36,921 nt of DNA from Anaerolineae bacterium. GTDB taxonomy: Bacteria > Chloroflexota > Anaerolineae > Promineifilales > Promineifilaceae. Shown here piece after piece: positions 7,228 to 15,167 of the stretch. The position numbers were made by a program, and so were the translations under genes. Below the pieces are notes generated by a model, which made no database searches, was not told the DNA's origin, and saw only the letters and a list, made by a program, of their open reading frames with translations. The first letter of the stretch is position 1. Each line of letters starts with the position of its first letter. The stretch lies in assembly GCA_030425205.1 (NCBI GenBank), contig JAUIAP010000053.1, positions 1 to 36,921 of the forward strand, read 5' to 3'.

Positions 7228-7911
7228 CTATCCCCCAGTCACATCAAACCGATACCCCACGCCGGGCAGATTATGGATAAATTCCGGTGATTCTGGCGTG
7301 GGTTCGATCTTTTGGCGCAAACGGCGCACGAGGCCGCGCACAAGATCGCGGTTGCCATCCGCATCATACCCCCAAACTCGTTCAACCAGCTCATCGAGCA
7401 AGACAACCTGCCCCGCATTGGTCATTAGCACGTACAACAGTCGAAATTCAAGTTGGGTCAGGCTTTCTGGCTCACCACCGTTAACCGTGACGGTGCGCGT
7501 GCTCGGGTCGAGCGAGACGGGATCGGCCTGCAACATCGACAACATCGTGCTTGGCACAGAACCAGATCGCTTGAGCAGCATACTGGTGTAGCGAGTGAAT
7601 AGCTTGAGCGAGACGGGACGTTCCAAAACACAATCAACACCTGCGTCGAGGTAGTCCGCATGTGCCTGTTCGGTCAGGCGATCTGCAATGAGATGCAGCG
7701 GCGTGTGGCGTGTTTCGCGTATCTTGCGGGCAACTGGCAGACATTCTGCGCCTGAGACGCACAGCACAATGACGTCATAAGGGTTTTCCATTGGGTCGGT
7801 GATCGCCACGGCTGGCTCCGTCACCTTGATCGTCTGTAGTCCGATATGGCGTAGCGCAAAGCTGAGAAAATCGCGCTCTTCAAGATCGTCTGCGATGAGT
7901 AGTGCACGCAT
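7228..7911 (-). CDS. OmpR/PhoB-type response regulator with degenerate receiver
   Basis: 227 residues: receiver fold about 1-115, then a winged-helix DNA-binding domain (about 130-225) with LTQLEFRLLYVLMTNAGQVV, LVERVWGYD, VRGLVRRLRQKIE and GVGYRFDV, all intact. The receiver keeps the acidic pair D8-D9, but the strand that should end in the phosphorylated Asp reads YDVIVLCVSG, putting C51 there, and the conserved Lys-Pro is R98-Pro. The protein therefore probably cannot be phosphorylated in the usual way and may be controlled by ligand, partner or redox state. No kinase gene is adjacent. It is divergent from the membrane protein at 8151; the 239-bp gap between them shows no clear promoter. 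Confidence 0.9.
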   Translation of the reverse strand: MRALLIADDLEERDFLSFALRHIGLQTIKVTEPAVAITDPMENPYDVIVLCVSGAECLPVARKIRETRHTPLHLIADRLTEQAHADYLDAGVDCVLERPVSLKLFTRYTSMLLKRSGSVPSTMLSMLQADPVSLDPSTRTVTVNGGEPESLTQLEFRLLYVLMTNAGQVVLLDELVERVWGYDADGNRDLVRGLVRRLRQKIEPTPESPEFIHNLPGVGYRFDVTGG

Positions 7912-8150
7912 GTTGAATTCCTAAAATTTGCAAGCATTCTAAGCGACCCTCGCATTGTTGTCCAGCGGACGCACCATGACTCATGTGAGGCAAGCACTGA
8001 AAACCTGCTACTTCTGGAGAGATAGATCGCTGCGCCCATTGCTGTCTCACGTCTTCTCCCTCAAAATATAAAAGCAAAACTCGATTCCGGACGTATCGTA
8101 AAGAAAGCGATAATTGGTCAATCTATGAAAATCGTTGTACGCTTGCCACT

Positions 8151-10187
8151 ATGCTGAAGCATCTCACCGCCATTGTCTATGTCGCGCTCCTCGTATTGGG
8201 GAGTGTCATTCTCTGGCAACTTTCCACCACTGCCAAAAATGACAATACGCGCAGCGATCCCAAGCTGACGTTGCTCGTCTCGCAAGCGGTCGTCGATCAT
8301 GGCACCGTTGCGCTCACCGACTATCGTAACGATCTGATCTTGGGTCGGGACTTCGATTGGTATGTCAACATGCTCGACATATTAGAGTATGAAGATGACT
8401 ACTACAGCTATTTTCCCGTCGGCCCCTCATTGATGGCTGTCCCATTTGTCGCGGTTGCGCGCAACTATGGCATGGATATGCGGACGGGGGATAACATGAC
8501 CCTGCAAATTTGGCTGGCTGCGGGTGGGTTGATACTCTTATTTTGGCTGCTGGTTGGGTTAGCAAGGGTCTTCGTCAAAGGATTTGCCAGCATACTCATC
8601 CCGTTTATTGCCATCACGGGCAGTACGATGATCAGCAACATGGGTACAGGGTTGTGGAGTCTTAACTTTTCCAGCCTCTTTTTTGCGGCCGCACTGATCA
8701 TCTTGGCGCAACGTGCTACCCAGAAAGAATCCACCTCTCAGCCAGAGCCAGTGAGCAAGAACGCCTCTGGAAGCGGGGGGCGGATTCTTGGCTCTCGATT
8801 GGATCTAGGATATCAAAGCCTCTATCGAGAATGGCTTGCCCCTATCTTGCTGGGCATCTTGCTCTTTCTCGCCTTCTTCGCTCGCGCATCGGCCGCCGCC
8901 TTTATTCTCCCTATCTTCATCTACTTGAGTGGCGCACAGGTTAGACCAGCGCAGTGGCGTGAACCCCATCCCGACCATGTGACCCACCATATTTTCAATT
9001 GGCTCGGGAAAGATTGGCGTTATGCGCTCAAGACGATGGTGACGGCGGGCATTTGTTTAGTCCTGTTTTTGCTGTGGTCAAAGCGCGTTTTTAATGCGTG
9101 GTTGCCAGCGTACTATTCGGCCGAAAGACTCGCCGTCGAACGCCTCCCTGTCTGGATCGGGATGGTCGGTAATCTCGTCAGCCCGTCACGCGGCATATTT
9201 GTCTACAGCCCCTTCTTCTTGCTGGGCGTACTTGGCACGATTTACTTTTGGAAAAAGTTGCCAGCACGCACGCTCGTCGTCGCCTGTTTTGCATGGTTTG
9301 GCGTGCATCTGTGGCTCGTTTCACGGGCGGCGCAGTGGTGGGGTGGCTGGTCATTTGGCCCTCGACTGCTAACCGATGCGTCAATTGGGTTGGTGCTTGT
9401 CCTGATCATCGTCTGGGCGGTTGCGCGGGAGCAGCTTGGCCGCCTCGCAAAATCGGCCGTTATCATTCTATTTCTCGGCTTAGGCGGCATCGGCATCTAT
9501 GTCAACGTGGTACAAGGTCTTTACAGCCAAGCGGTGATGCGCTGGTATCCACGTGTCTCCCCCATTCCCGCCATCCACACGCGCAACCCGCTAGGTGATA
9601 TGTTCCGCTGGGATTATGCGCAGCCGTTCGCAAATAGTCGCATGGTTTGCGACATCGAAGCGGACAAAGTCAAGACCTATCTCGATGCCCAACTTCCACT
9701 CGGGGAGATTCCGCTCAACACCTCTATTGGCTATCTCAACGATGACATTCACGACTATAGTTTTGTGCTGCGCTATGAGGATCGCAAAGTGGAAGCACCG
9801 CGCCCAGTCTGGATTGGCTGGTCAACGGAAGATCCATCCTTTCGCTGGACGGGTTGTCCAGAGGCGAAAATTGTCTTCGACTTTGGCGAACATCATCCAA
9901 CAGCCGAAATTTACGACATTGTGCTAGTCGTTTATGCGATTCGGGATCAACATGTGCAAATTGCGTTTAATGGGCGCGTGATTATCGACACCTTCCTGAC
10001 CAACGCGACCCCCGATAACAGTAAGCTCTACCTGACCGTTTCGCGTGACCAAATCAATGCATTCGGCCGAAATGAGATCACCTTCAGCTTCCCCGACATA
10101 ACGCTCGCCTCACCACAAGATCAGCGGTTACTTGGCTTGGGACTGGCCGCCATTGAGATTCAACCGATTGCGTCTGATGGCGAGTAG
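8151..10187 (+). CDS. Polytopic membrane protein, GT-C glycosyltransferase-like
   Basis: 678 residues. About ten hydrophobic segments occupy residues 5-480 (for example IWLAAGGLILLFWLLVGLA and LLGILLFLAFFARASAAAF), followed by a soluble C-terminal domain (about 490-678) rich in beta strands. The first extracellular loop contains DPKLTLLVSQAVVDHG and FDWYV, a pattern seen in PMT/GT39-like GT-C proteins of bacteria, where acidic loop residues serve catalysis. The polyprenyl-linked donor and the acceptor are unknown. The C-terminal part (FNGRVIIDTFL, DQRLLGLGLAAIEI) resembles carbohydrate-binding sandwiches. Its last 28 nt overlap the convergent B2-like gene. Class assignment is moderate, specificity unknown. 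Confidence 0.7.
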   Translation: MLKHLTAIVYVALLVLGSVILWQLSTTAKNDNTRSDPKLTLLVSQAVVDHGTVALTDYRNDLILGRDFDWYVNMLDILEYEDDYYSYFPVGPSLMAVPFVAVARNYGMDMRTGDNMTLQIWLAAGGLILLFWLLVGLARVFVKGFASILIPFIAITGSTMISNMGTGLWSLNFSSLFFAAALIILAQRATQKESTSQPEPVSKNASGSGGRILGSRLDLGYQSLYREWLAPILLGILLFLAFFARASAAAFILPIFIYLSGAQVRPAQWREPHPDHVTHHIFNWLGKDWRYALKTMVTAGICLVLFLLWSKRVFNAWLPAYYSAERLAVERLPVWIGMVGNLVSPSRGIFVYSPFFLLGVLGTIYFWKKLPARTLVVACFAWFGVHLWLVSRAAQWWGGWSFGPRLLTDASIGLVLVLIIVWAVAREQLGRLAKSAVIILFLGLGGIGIYVNVVQGLYSQAVMRWYPRVSPIPAIHTRNPLGDMFRWDYAQPFANSRMVCDIEADKVKTYLDAQLPLGEIPLNTSIGYLNDDIHDYSFVLRYEDRKVEAPRPVWIGWSTEDPSFRWTGCPEAKIVFDFGEHHPTAEIYDIVLVVYAIRDQHVQIAFNGRVIIDTFLTNATPDNSKLYLTVSRDQINAFGRNEITFSFPDITLASPQDQRLLGLGLAAIEIQPIASDGE

Positions 10188-10642
10188 CGATAGATGGGCG
10201 TGAATGGCGTGACGTTTTCGGCCGATTCCCAATACACCTGTCCAGCCTGCTCCAACCATGCGTGTCCCGTCACATCATTCTTCTTTTCTCCCGCAACAAA
10301 ACGCGCCCCAAACACGATCTCCAGCGGCACCCCAATCTGCGAAAGATAGTGATAACGCACCAGCGACCGTTTCAAACAGATGCCCGGCACCGATCGCCGC
10401 TCCAACACTGCCGCCAAATCGGCGAGGTCTCTTAACGCCTGCTCCCCTAATCGTCTTGGAGCGTGCGCGGATTGTTCAGGCGTAATCTCCTGCATCGCGG
10501 CTGGTAATGGCTGCTTCATCACCTGTGGAATCCCGCGCACAAACGCCATCATCTCGCGCAGCAACTGCCGCGTCTCTCGATTGGTCAGCAGCATTGGCAA
10601 CCAGCGCAGCAGCAGCCTGTAGTTTCTCAGTCGTTCGCGCAT
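10160..10642 (-). CDS. Lasso-peptide-biosynthesis B2-like protease (transglutaminase-like fold)
   Basis: 160 residues matching the C-terminal half of McjB (Transglut_core3). The catalytic Cys is C89 in PGICLKRSLVRYHYL and the His is H127 in GHAWLE; the intervening PLEIVFGARF is typical. In lasso-peptide pathways B2 cuts the leader from a precursor delivered by a PqqD-like B1 protein. Here the gene lies 18 nt downstream of a PqqD-like gene and is divergent from an HPr-kinase-like gene, a known association. No lasso cyclase (asparagine-synthase-like) is present, so the product is unclear. The N-terminal RERLRNYRLLLRWLPMLL is a basic hydrophobic helix. Confidence 0.85.
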   Translation of the reverse strand: MRERLRNYRLLLRWLPMLLTNRETRQLLREMMAFVRGIPQVMKQPLPAAMQEITPEQSAHAPRRLGEQALRDLADLAAVLERRSVPGICLKRSLVRYHYLSQIGVPLEIVFGARFVAGEKKNDVTGHAWLEQAGQVYWESAENVTPFTPIYRYSPSDAIG

Positions 10643-10660
10643 CGGGAGTATCGTAAACGG

Positions 10661-10927
10661 CTAGCTGACCAGCCCTTCCTCCATCATTTTCGTTGCCAAT
10701 TCGATCAGATCGTTCGTGACCATTTGGCTCTCAACACTGTACTTTTCTGCTAGCTCGACCGCGATGCTGCCAATGGAGCGTTCGCCGTCGATGCGCTGCC
10801 AGAACTCTGTGCCGACAGAATTGAGCGAGAAGTAGGTTCCCGTGTTGATATCGATCAGGATCGCTTCATCAGCGACGATTTCGTAAGATGCGGATTCGCT
10901 CCGCGTTAAAACTGTTTCAGGGGTCAT
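10661..10927 (-). CDS. PqqD-family peptide chaperone (RiPP recognition element)
   Basis: 88 residues with the PqqD/B1 winged-helix pattern: SYEIVADEAILIDINTGTYF, then LNSVGTEFWQRIDGERSIGSI and an acidic C-terminal helix pair (LAEKYSVESQMVTNDLIELATKMMEEGLV). These domains bind the leader peptide of ribosomally made, modified peptides and hand it to a maturase, here most likely the downstream B2-like protease. It is divergent from the HPr-kinase-like gene at 10996 with a 68-bp gap. No precursor peptide ORF was found next to it. No Shine-Dalgarno is visible before the ATG. Confidence 0.88.
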   Translation of the reverse strand: MTPETVLTRSESASYEIVADEAILIDINTGTYFSLNSVGTEFWQRIDGERSIGSIAVELAEKYSVESQMVTNDLIELATKMMEEGLVS

Positions 10928-10995
10928 TTGAAATGTGGGAAGCGATTCGTGGCTAGTGGCTCGTAATCACTATTTCCCATATACTGCCATCCGCT

Positions 10996-11937
10996 ATGAA
11001 ATGGAACTTTCACGATCTCACCGTTGCTGGCAGCAGCAATCACACACAATTGATGGACGCATGGAAAACGTCGTTTGCGTCACGGGTCAAGCCTGCAAAT
11101 TCGGCCGATTCGGCCGATATCTCCATCCAACTCGACGTTGTAGATGAGGTACCTGCCCAACCTGCTGGTGAACCGCAGTTCTCCACGACGGGTGACTTTC
11201 TCCACTACTACGTGTACGATGATCAGGTCACCGCGCATTTTCCAAAGTTTGGGCAATTGTATCTGGATTTGGCAACGGGAACGACTACGGGCAAAGTCAT
11301 TGAGGCGGCACTCAATACCTATGGCGTGCTGGAAGACCTCGTCGCCATCAGCCTTTCCCCCCATTTGCGGCGCAAAGGCTACTTTTTGATCCACGCATTT
11401 GCGGCGGCGTTTGAGGGGAAAGCGGTCATCATCGTTGGGGGAATTGGGGCGGGTAAGACGACTACCGGAATGTCGCTGCTCAATGCTGGCTGGCAACTGT
11501 TGTCAAACGACTCACCCATTGTGGCAAAAGAGGGGCAGATTTTGAGCTATCCCGGTGTGCTGGCGGGCTATCCTGAGACATTCGCACGCTTTGAACGCAC
11601 GGCGCACTTGGCCGATCAGGTGCCAGAAATGGCGGGAAGAAAAAAGTTGCTGGTTTCGGCCGAATCGGTTTTCCCCGATGTTTGGCTCGATGCCGCCCCC
11701 ATCGCCGCCATCATCTTCCCCCAAATTGAACAGATCGACACCCACACAATCGACCCGATCGGCAAACCTGAAGCCTTGCGCCGACTGCTCCCCCACGCCG
11801 TCGAGCAGTGGGACAAACCCATGATCCCACGCCATTTCAGTATCCTGCGCCAGCTCTCCGACGCAGCCCCCGCCTATGTCATGCGGCTCTCGCCCGACGT
11901 GCTGGCAATTCCTACTGCACTCGCGGCAATTCTGTGA
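10996..11937 (+). CDS. HPr-kinase-like P-loop protein
   Basis: 313 residues. The C-terminal half carries an HprK-type nucleotide-binding core: strand GKAVIIV followed by Walker A GGIGAGKTT (148-156) and WQLLSNDSPIV with D172, the acidic residue after the next strand. The N-terminal half (1-125) is variable and lacks the HPr(Ser) kinase sensor domain, so this is not the PTS regulator. Relatives next to PqqD and B2 genes include kinases that phosphorylate lasso-peptide precursors; that role is inferred here from context. It contains a tandem pair of the TCGGCCGA palindrome (11101-11117) encoding SADSAD. It ends at a good terminator. Confidence 0.82.
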   Translation: MKWNFHDLTVAGSSNHTQLMDAWKTSFASRVKPANSADSADISIQLDVVDEVPAQPAGEPQFSTTGDFLHYYVYDDQVTAHFPKFGQLYLDLATGTTTGKVIEAALNTYGVLEDLVAISLSPHLRRKGYFLIHAFAAAFEGKAVIIVGGIGAGKTTTGMSLLNAGWQLLSNDSPIVAKEGQILSYPGVLAGYPETFARFERTAHLADQVPEMAGRKKLLVSAESVFPDVWLDAAPIAAIIFPQIEQIDTHTIDPIGKPEALRRLLPHAVEQWDKPMIPRHFSILRQLSDAAPAYVMRLSPDVLAIPTALAAIL

Positions 11938-11942
11938 TCTAA

Positions 11943-11970
11943 AACGCGACCACATGGGTCGCGTTCTTTT
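11943..11970 (+). terminator. Intrinsic terminator of the HPr-kinase-like gene
   Basis: AACGCGACC (11943-11951) pairs perfectly with GGTCGCGTT (11957-11965) around ACATG, followed by CTTTT. Read from the other strand it ends in a TTTT run too, so it may also serve the convergent SH3b gene. Confidence 0.85.
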
Positions 11971-12002
11971 ATGCTGAATTACCTACCTACATTGCTTCAA
12001 AA

Positions 12003-13052
12003 CTAACGGCTAACCGTTGGTGCGGGAACCCAGCCTTCACCTTGTGGGGCAGAGATGTAAATCCAACCAGTCGAAAAGCGCAAGATGTTGATCTGTGTCC
12101 CTTGCGGCACAAAGGTTGCGGTTGCGAAATCGGTGTCGGGTTCAGTGTGCAGATTGCTGCCCTCAACCATGCGCCCTTGTGAATCTTCTGCGCTTGGTGG
12201 GTTCAACTGCTCGACCTGAATATAACCGTTGCCATAACGCGAGCGGATACGCACCCAGCCCGGACGTTCGGAGACGATACGCACGCGCCCATCAGCTGGC
12301 ACCGTGCGCCCCGTTGGGACATTTGTGTTTGGCTCATTGTAGATGGTTGTGGCACTGTTAACGGTGCGGATGTCGCCCTGCGTGTTCTCTTCGCTGTTGT
12401 TACAGTTTCTGATCTGTCCGTCAACGATTTGGCAGCCACCGCTGTTGTCAACGAGCACGGGCAAGCCCATGATTTCACGTGTGTCAGTAGCCTGAACAGG
12501 AATCCAGCCATTGCCGGCCGCCGTGTTTGAACGCACGCGCACAAAACAACCCCAGAAGTCACGTCCTGTCAAAGTCAATGGCGTGCTTGGTGGATAGGAG
12601 CGACCCGTTGGCAGGTCTGGATCGGCCGATTCGTAAATATCTGTCCAGCGAATCGTCGCTGCTGTTGTGTCGTTGCCCGCTTGGCCGCAGATGCGCGCAT
12701 CTGGCAGTGGCGGATTGCCTGAACACGCCTCACCCTCGAAATGGTCGGTCCAGACGCTCAAGGTGGAAACCTCATCGGCCGTTACGTTGACCGATGCAGC
12801 GGGAACCCACCCATCCCCCACGTCTGCCCAAATGAAGACCCAGCTTCCGCTTTGGTTGCGACCGAGCAGCTTGACAGTTTCGCCAGCTTTGATGTTGGTG
12901 ACGGTGCGATAACATTCGTCCGCGCCTGCTTTGACGGCACGATCTGTGCGCATGGTCGTCATAATGGTGGCTGCAAAGACGGTTGTGCTTGCAAAGGCAA
13001 GTAACAATGCAAGTAAGATGATGGAGGGAAGTAACTGACGTTTTGTTTGCAT
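12003..13052 (-). CDS. Exported SH3b multi-domain protein
   Basis: 349 residues. A Sec signal peptide (LLPSIILLALLLAFASTTVFAA, cleavage near residue 28) precedes four bacterial SH3 repeats, each ending in a Gly-aromatic-(I/V) strand: GWVPAASV, GWIPVQAT, GYIQVEQL and GWVPAPTV. SH3b modules usually bind cell-wall or extracellular ligands. No enzymatic domain is attached, so it may be an adhesion or scaffolding protein. Cysteines in the mature part (ECYR, EACSG, ICGQ, GCFV, GCQIV, RNCNN) suggest disulfides. A GAGGAA ribosome-binding core precedes the ATG, and a perfect inverted repeat lies about 90 bp upstream. Confidence 0.88.
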   Translation of the reverse strand: MQTKRQLLPSIILLALLLAFASTTVFAATIMTTMRTDRAVKAGADECYRTVTNIKAGETVKLLGRNQSGSWVFIWADVGDGWVPAASVNVTADEVSTLSVWTDHFEGEACSGNPPLPDARICGQAGNDTTAATIRWTDIYESADPDLPTGRSYPPSTPLTLTGRDFWGCFVRVRSNTAAGNGWIPVQATDTREIMGLPVLVDNSGGCQIVDGQIRNCNNSEENTQGDIRTVNSATTIYNEPNTNVPTGRTVPADGRVRIVSERPGWVRIRSRYGNGYIQVEQLNPPSAEDSQGRMVEGSNLHTEPDTDFATATFVPQGTQINILRFSTGWIYISAPQGEGWVPAPTVSR

Positions 13053-13140
13053 GGAATTTCCTCTTAATAGTTTAATGGCTTAGTGTCTATAGTAACAGAA
13101 AAGTGGCAAGTTGGTAACCGGTAGAATGACGTGAATGGCA

Positions 13141-13156
13141 TACGTCAAATGACGTA
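13141..13156. promoter_or_regulatory. Perfect inverted repeat TACGTCA-AA-TGACGTA upstream of the SH3b gene
   Basis: Seven-base arms with a 2-bp spacer, plus a further half-site ATGACGT at 13126-13132. Such spacing suits a dimeric regulator, which I cannot name. The rest of the 253-bp gap (13053-13305) shows nothing else I can assign. Confidence 0.5.
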
Positions 13157-13305
13157 ATTTCTGATCTACCATAGAAAACCGACCATGAAAGCGGTGCGAA
13201 CAGTCTGCGTTTGGACGGCGCAAATCCAACAGCGACCCCTATCGAACTAAGTCTACTCACGGCCATAACCACAAAACACACCATATAGACCACTCTCCAC
13301 TCGCG

Positions 13306-14469
13306 TTACCGCACGGCTGCAATGCGATAGATCAGCCCACCCTTATCATCGCTGACATACAATGCGCCATCACCCCCCACTACAACATCAACGGGGCGAC
13401 CAGCCGCCTGCCCCGTGCTGCTGTCGAGCCAACCTGTCGCAAAATCTTCAACTTGAGCGGCGGGGTTGCCATCCGCAAAGCCGAGCCGCACTATTTTGTA
13501 GCCCGTCGGCTCGCTGCGATTCCATGAGCCGTGAAAAGCGATAAACAGATCGCCTTGATAGTCAGCAGGGAAGCTATCGCCGTCATAAAAGGTCAAGCCC
13601 AGCGGGGCGGAGTGTGCCTGCATCTCGACGATGGGCGCGACGACGTCATTACAGTCCCCCGCCGTCCCCATATCGGGGTCGATGATGTTCCCACTGTGGC
13701 AGCGCGGCCAGCCGTAATGTGCGCCGTCATTGACCTGATAAATCGTTTCGGGCGGGGTGTCGTCGCCCATGAGATCGCGTCCATTATTGCTCGCCCATAG
13801 CGTACCAGTACGCGGCTCGATGGCGAGGCCGACGGCGTTGCGTAAGCCCGTCGCAAAGAGGCGTTCACCACTGCCCTGCGCGTCATCATAGACGACAATC
13901 GCGGCGCGACGGGCATCTTCCTCATCACAGACATTGCAGCTTGAGCCAATTGAAACGACCATGCGACCGTCTGGCAGAAATTCGACGGTGCGCGTGGTGT
14001 GTGCGCCGCTGCTGGGTAGATCGTCGATAATCGTGGCGCGGGTTTCGGCCGATCCATCCCCATCTGCATCAACCAGCTTGACGACCCCATTTGGCACACC
14101 GACGTACCATGCGCCCTCATGATAGACGACGCTGTGGGGACGATTGAGGTTGTCGGCGATGATCTGTCTGGAATCGGCCGATCCGTCGCCGTCCTCATCG
14201 CGCAACGCCACAATCTGATTGGCAAGCCGCTCGGCGACGACCAGTGTCCCATCTGGCGCAACCGCCATAAAACGCGGCCCGTCTAACCCACTCGCAAAGA
14301 CGGTTGCGGCAAACCCGTCTGGCAACTGCAAATTAGCCACCTCTCCCTCACCGCGCAACGCACGGATGTTGATCTGCCGCGACAGTCGCCACGCAAACAG
14401 CCCCGCAACCACCAGCAGTAACAGCAGCAGAGCCAGTCCACCTCGTATTATTCGTTTTCTTGTTATCAT
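13306..14469 (-). CDS. Membrane-anchored PQQ-type sugar/aldose dehydrogenase-like beta-propeller
   Basis: 387 residues. A single N-terminal transmembrane segment (about 9-28) anchors an extracytoplasmic six-bladed propeller of the soluble glucose dehydrogenase / sorbosone dehydrogenase type. Visible features: LPDGFAATVFASGLDGPRFM, NRPHSVVYHEGAWYVG, GAHTTRTVEFLPDGRMVVSIGS, FATGLRNAVGLAIEPRTGTLWASNNGRD, HYGWPRCHSGN and FIAFHGSWNRS. Blade loops with DEDGDGSAD and DADGDGSAE look like calcium-binding segments; both contain the TCGGCCGA palindrome. Two Cys pairs (CNVC; RCHSG with GDCND) may form disulfides. Substrate unknown; cofactor PQQ is inferred from family. Confidence 0.88.
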   Translation of the reverse strand: MITRKRIIRGGLALLLLLLVVAGLFAWRLSRQINIRALRGEGEVANLQLPDGFAATVFASGLDGPRFMAVAPDGTLVVAERLANQIVALRDEDGDGSADSRQIIADNLNRPHSVVYHEGAWYVGVPNGVVKLVDADGDGSAETRATIIDDLPSSGAHTTRTVEFLPDGRMVVSIGSSCNVCDEEDARRAAIVVYDDAQGSGERLFATGLRNAVGLAIEPRTGTLWASNNGRDLMGDDTPPETIYQVNDGAHYGWPRCHSGNIIDPDMGTAGDCNDVVAPIVEMQAHSAPLGLTFYDGDSFPADYQGDLFIAFHGSWNRSEPTGYKIVRLGFADGNPAAQVEDFATGWLDSSTGQAAGRPVDVVVGGDGALYVSDDKGGLIYRIAAVR

Positions 14470-14556
14470 GCAAAGAGTTTGGCGAATCGCGCCGATTTGT
14501 CAATGCATTTGCAGGCACTGATTACGGCATAAACTAAGTCATAGCTTACGAGCATT

Positions 14557-14588
14557 TCAGCTAGTCAGCGTGTCAGCAGGTCAGCCAG
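14557..14588. repeat. Four tandem octamers TCAGCNNG
   Basis: TCAGCTAG/TCAGCGTG/TCAGCAGG/TCAGCCAG just past the PPC gene stop. A short-period array like the heptamer arrays, but with period 8. The remaining gap (14470-14594) is otherwise featureless. Confidence 0.7.
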
Positions 14589-14594
14589 CTACGA

Positions 14595-15059
14595 TCAAAA
14601 TTTCTCTAGATCCCACAATTTCAACCCAGTTCCCTCATGTAGTTGCCGTTGAACAGGATTTCCAAGATAGCTTGTCAGCGTAAATTCGACGGCAAACGCT
14701 TTCCCCGATGCTAAATGCCCACCGACAACAGCGATCCCATGTGGTTGCTGATCGTCACGAAAAGCGAGCGTGGCGTGTATGTGGACGTGCGGTGCGCCGT
14801 CGAGCTGGCTGATTGTGCCGTGCGCGCTGATGATTTCGAGTGCGCGGGTGAAGGTGCGGGGTGGGTGGCGCGTATGGTTGCTGAAGTCGTAGGCGGTGAA
14901 GGTGGCATCGCTGAGTCCGCCGAGTAGTTCGACGGTCGCCGTTGTAATCCCCCGCTCACGTGCAATCGTCGCTAACGCAGCGTGAATACCCACGCCAGCG
15001 GTCAGCGTTCCCATGAAAACTTGTGTGCCTTGTGGGTTAACGTGTTCTAAGTGGATCAT
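14595..15059 (-). CDS. PPC/DUF296-domain protein
   Basis: 154 residues spanning one PPC (DUF296) domain. Typical features: MGTLTAGVGIHAALATIARERGI, ATVELLGGLSDATFTAYDF, GAPHVHIHATL (H91, H93, H95) and VVGGHLASGKA (H115). The clustered histidines form a probable metal site; bacterial stand-alone PPC proteins are trimeric and of uncertain function, whereas plant AT-hook versions bind DNA. It lies 108 nt downstream of the class III CoA-transferase in the same direction and may be the last gene of the catabolic operon, although a hairpin intervenes. Confidence 0.85.
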   Translation of the reverse strand: MIHLEHVNPQGTQVFMGTLTAGVGIHAALATIARERGITTATVELLGGLSDATFTAYDFSNHTRHPPRTFTRALEIISAHGTISQLDGAPHVHIHATLAFRDDQQPHGIAVVGGHLASGKAFAVEFTLTSYLGNPVQRQLHEGTGLKLWDLEKF

Positions 15060-15075
15060 TGGGGAAGAGAGGGGG

Positions 15076-15118
15076 CCACGAATTTCACGAATTGGAAGTT
15101 CTTTTCGTGTATTCGTGG
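15076..15118. repeat. Nine-base-period inverted repeat hairpin
   Basis: CCACGAAT (15076-15083) and CACGAA (15086-15091) pair with TTCGTG (15104-15109) and ATTCGTGG (15111-15118). It lies between the CoA-transferase and PPC genes and could attenuate read-through. Confidence 0.6.
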
Positions 15119-15167
15119 CAACAAACTGATCAAGTCAGCAAGGATTGAGGTGTGAGTGTGCGATTTA

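Noticed and set aside
10928..10995. Lasso precursor peptide between the PqqD-like and HPr-kinase-like genes
   Set aside because: The 68-bp divergent gap has no ORF with a start, leader and ring-forming residue.
13593..14261. 222-codon alternative frame within the PQQ-type dehydrogenase
   Set aside because: Same strand, different frame, repetitive Arg/Pro/Ser-rich translation; the dehydrogenase frame carries clear family motifs.
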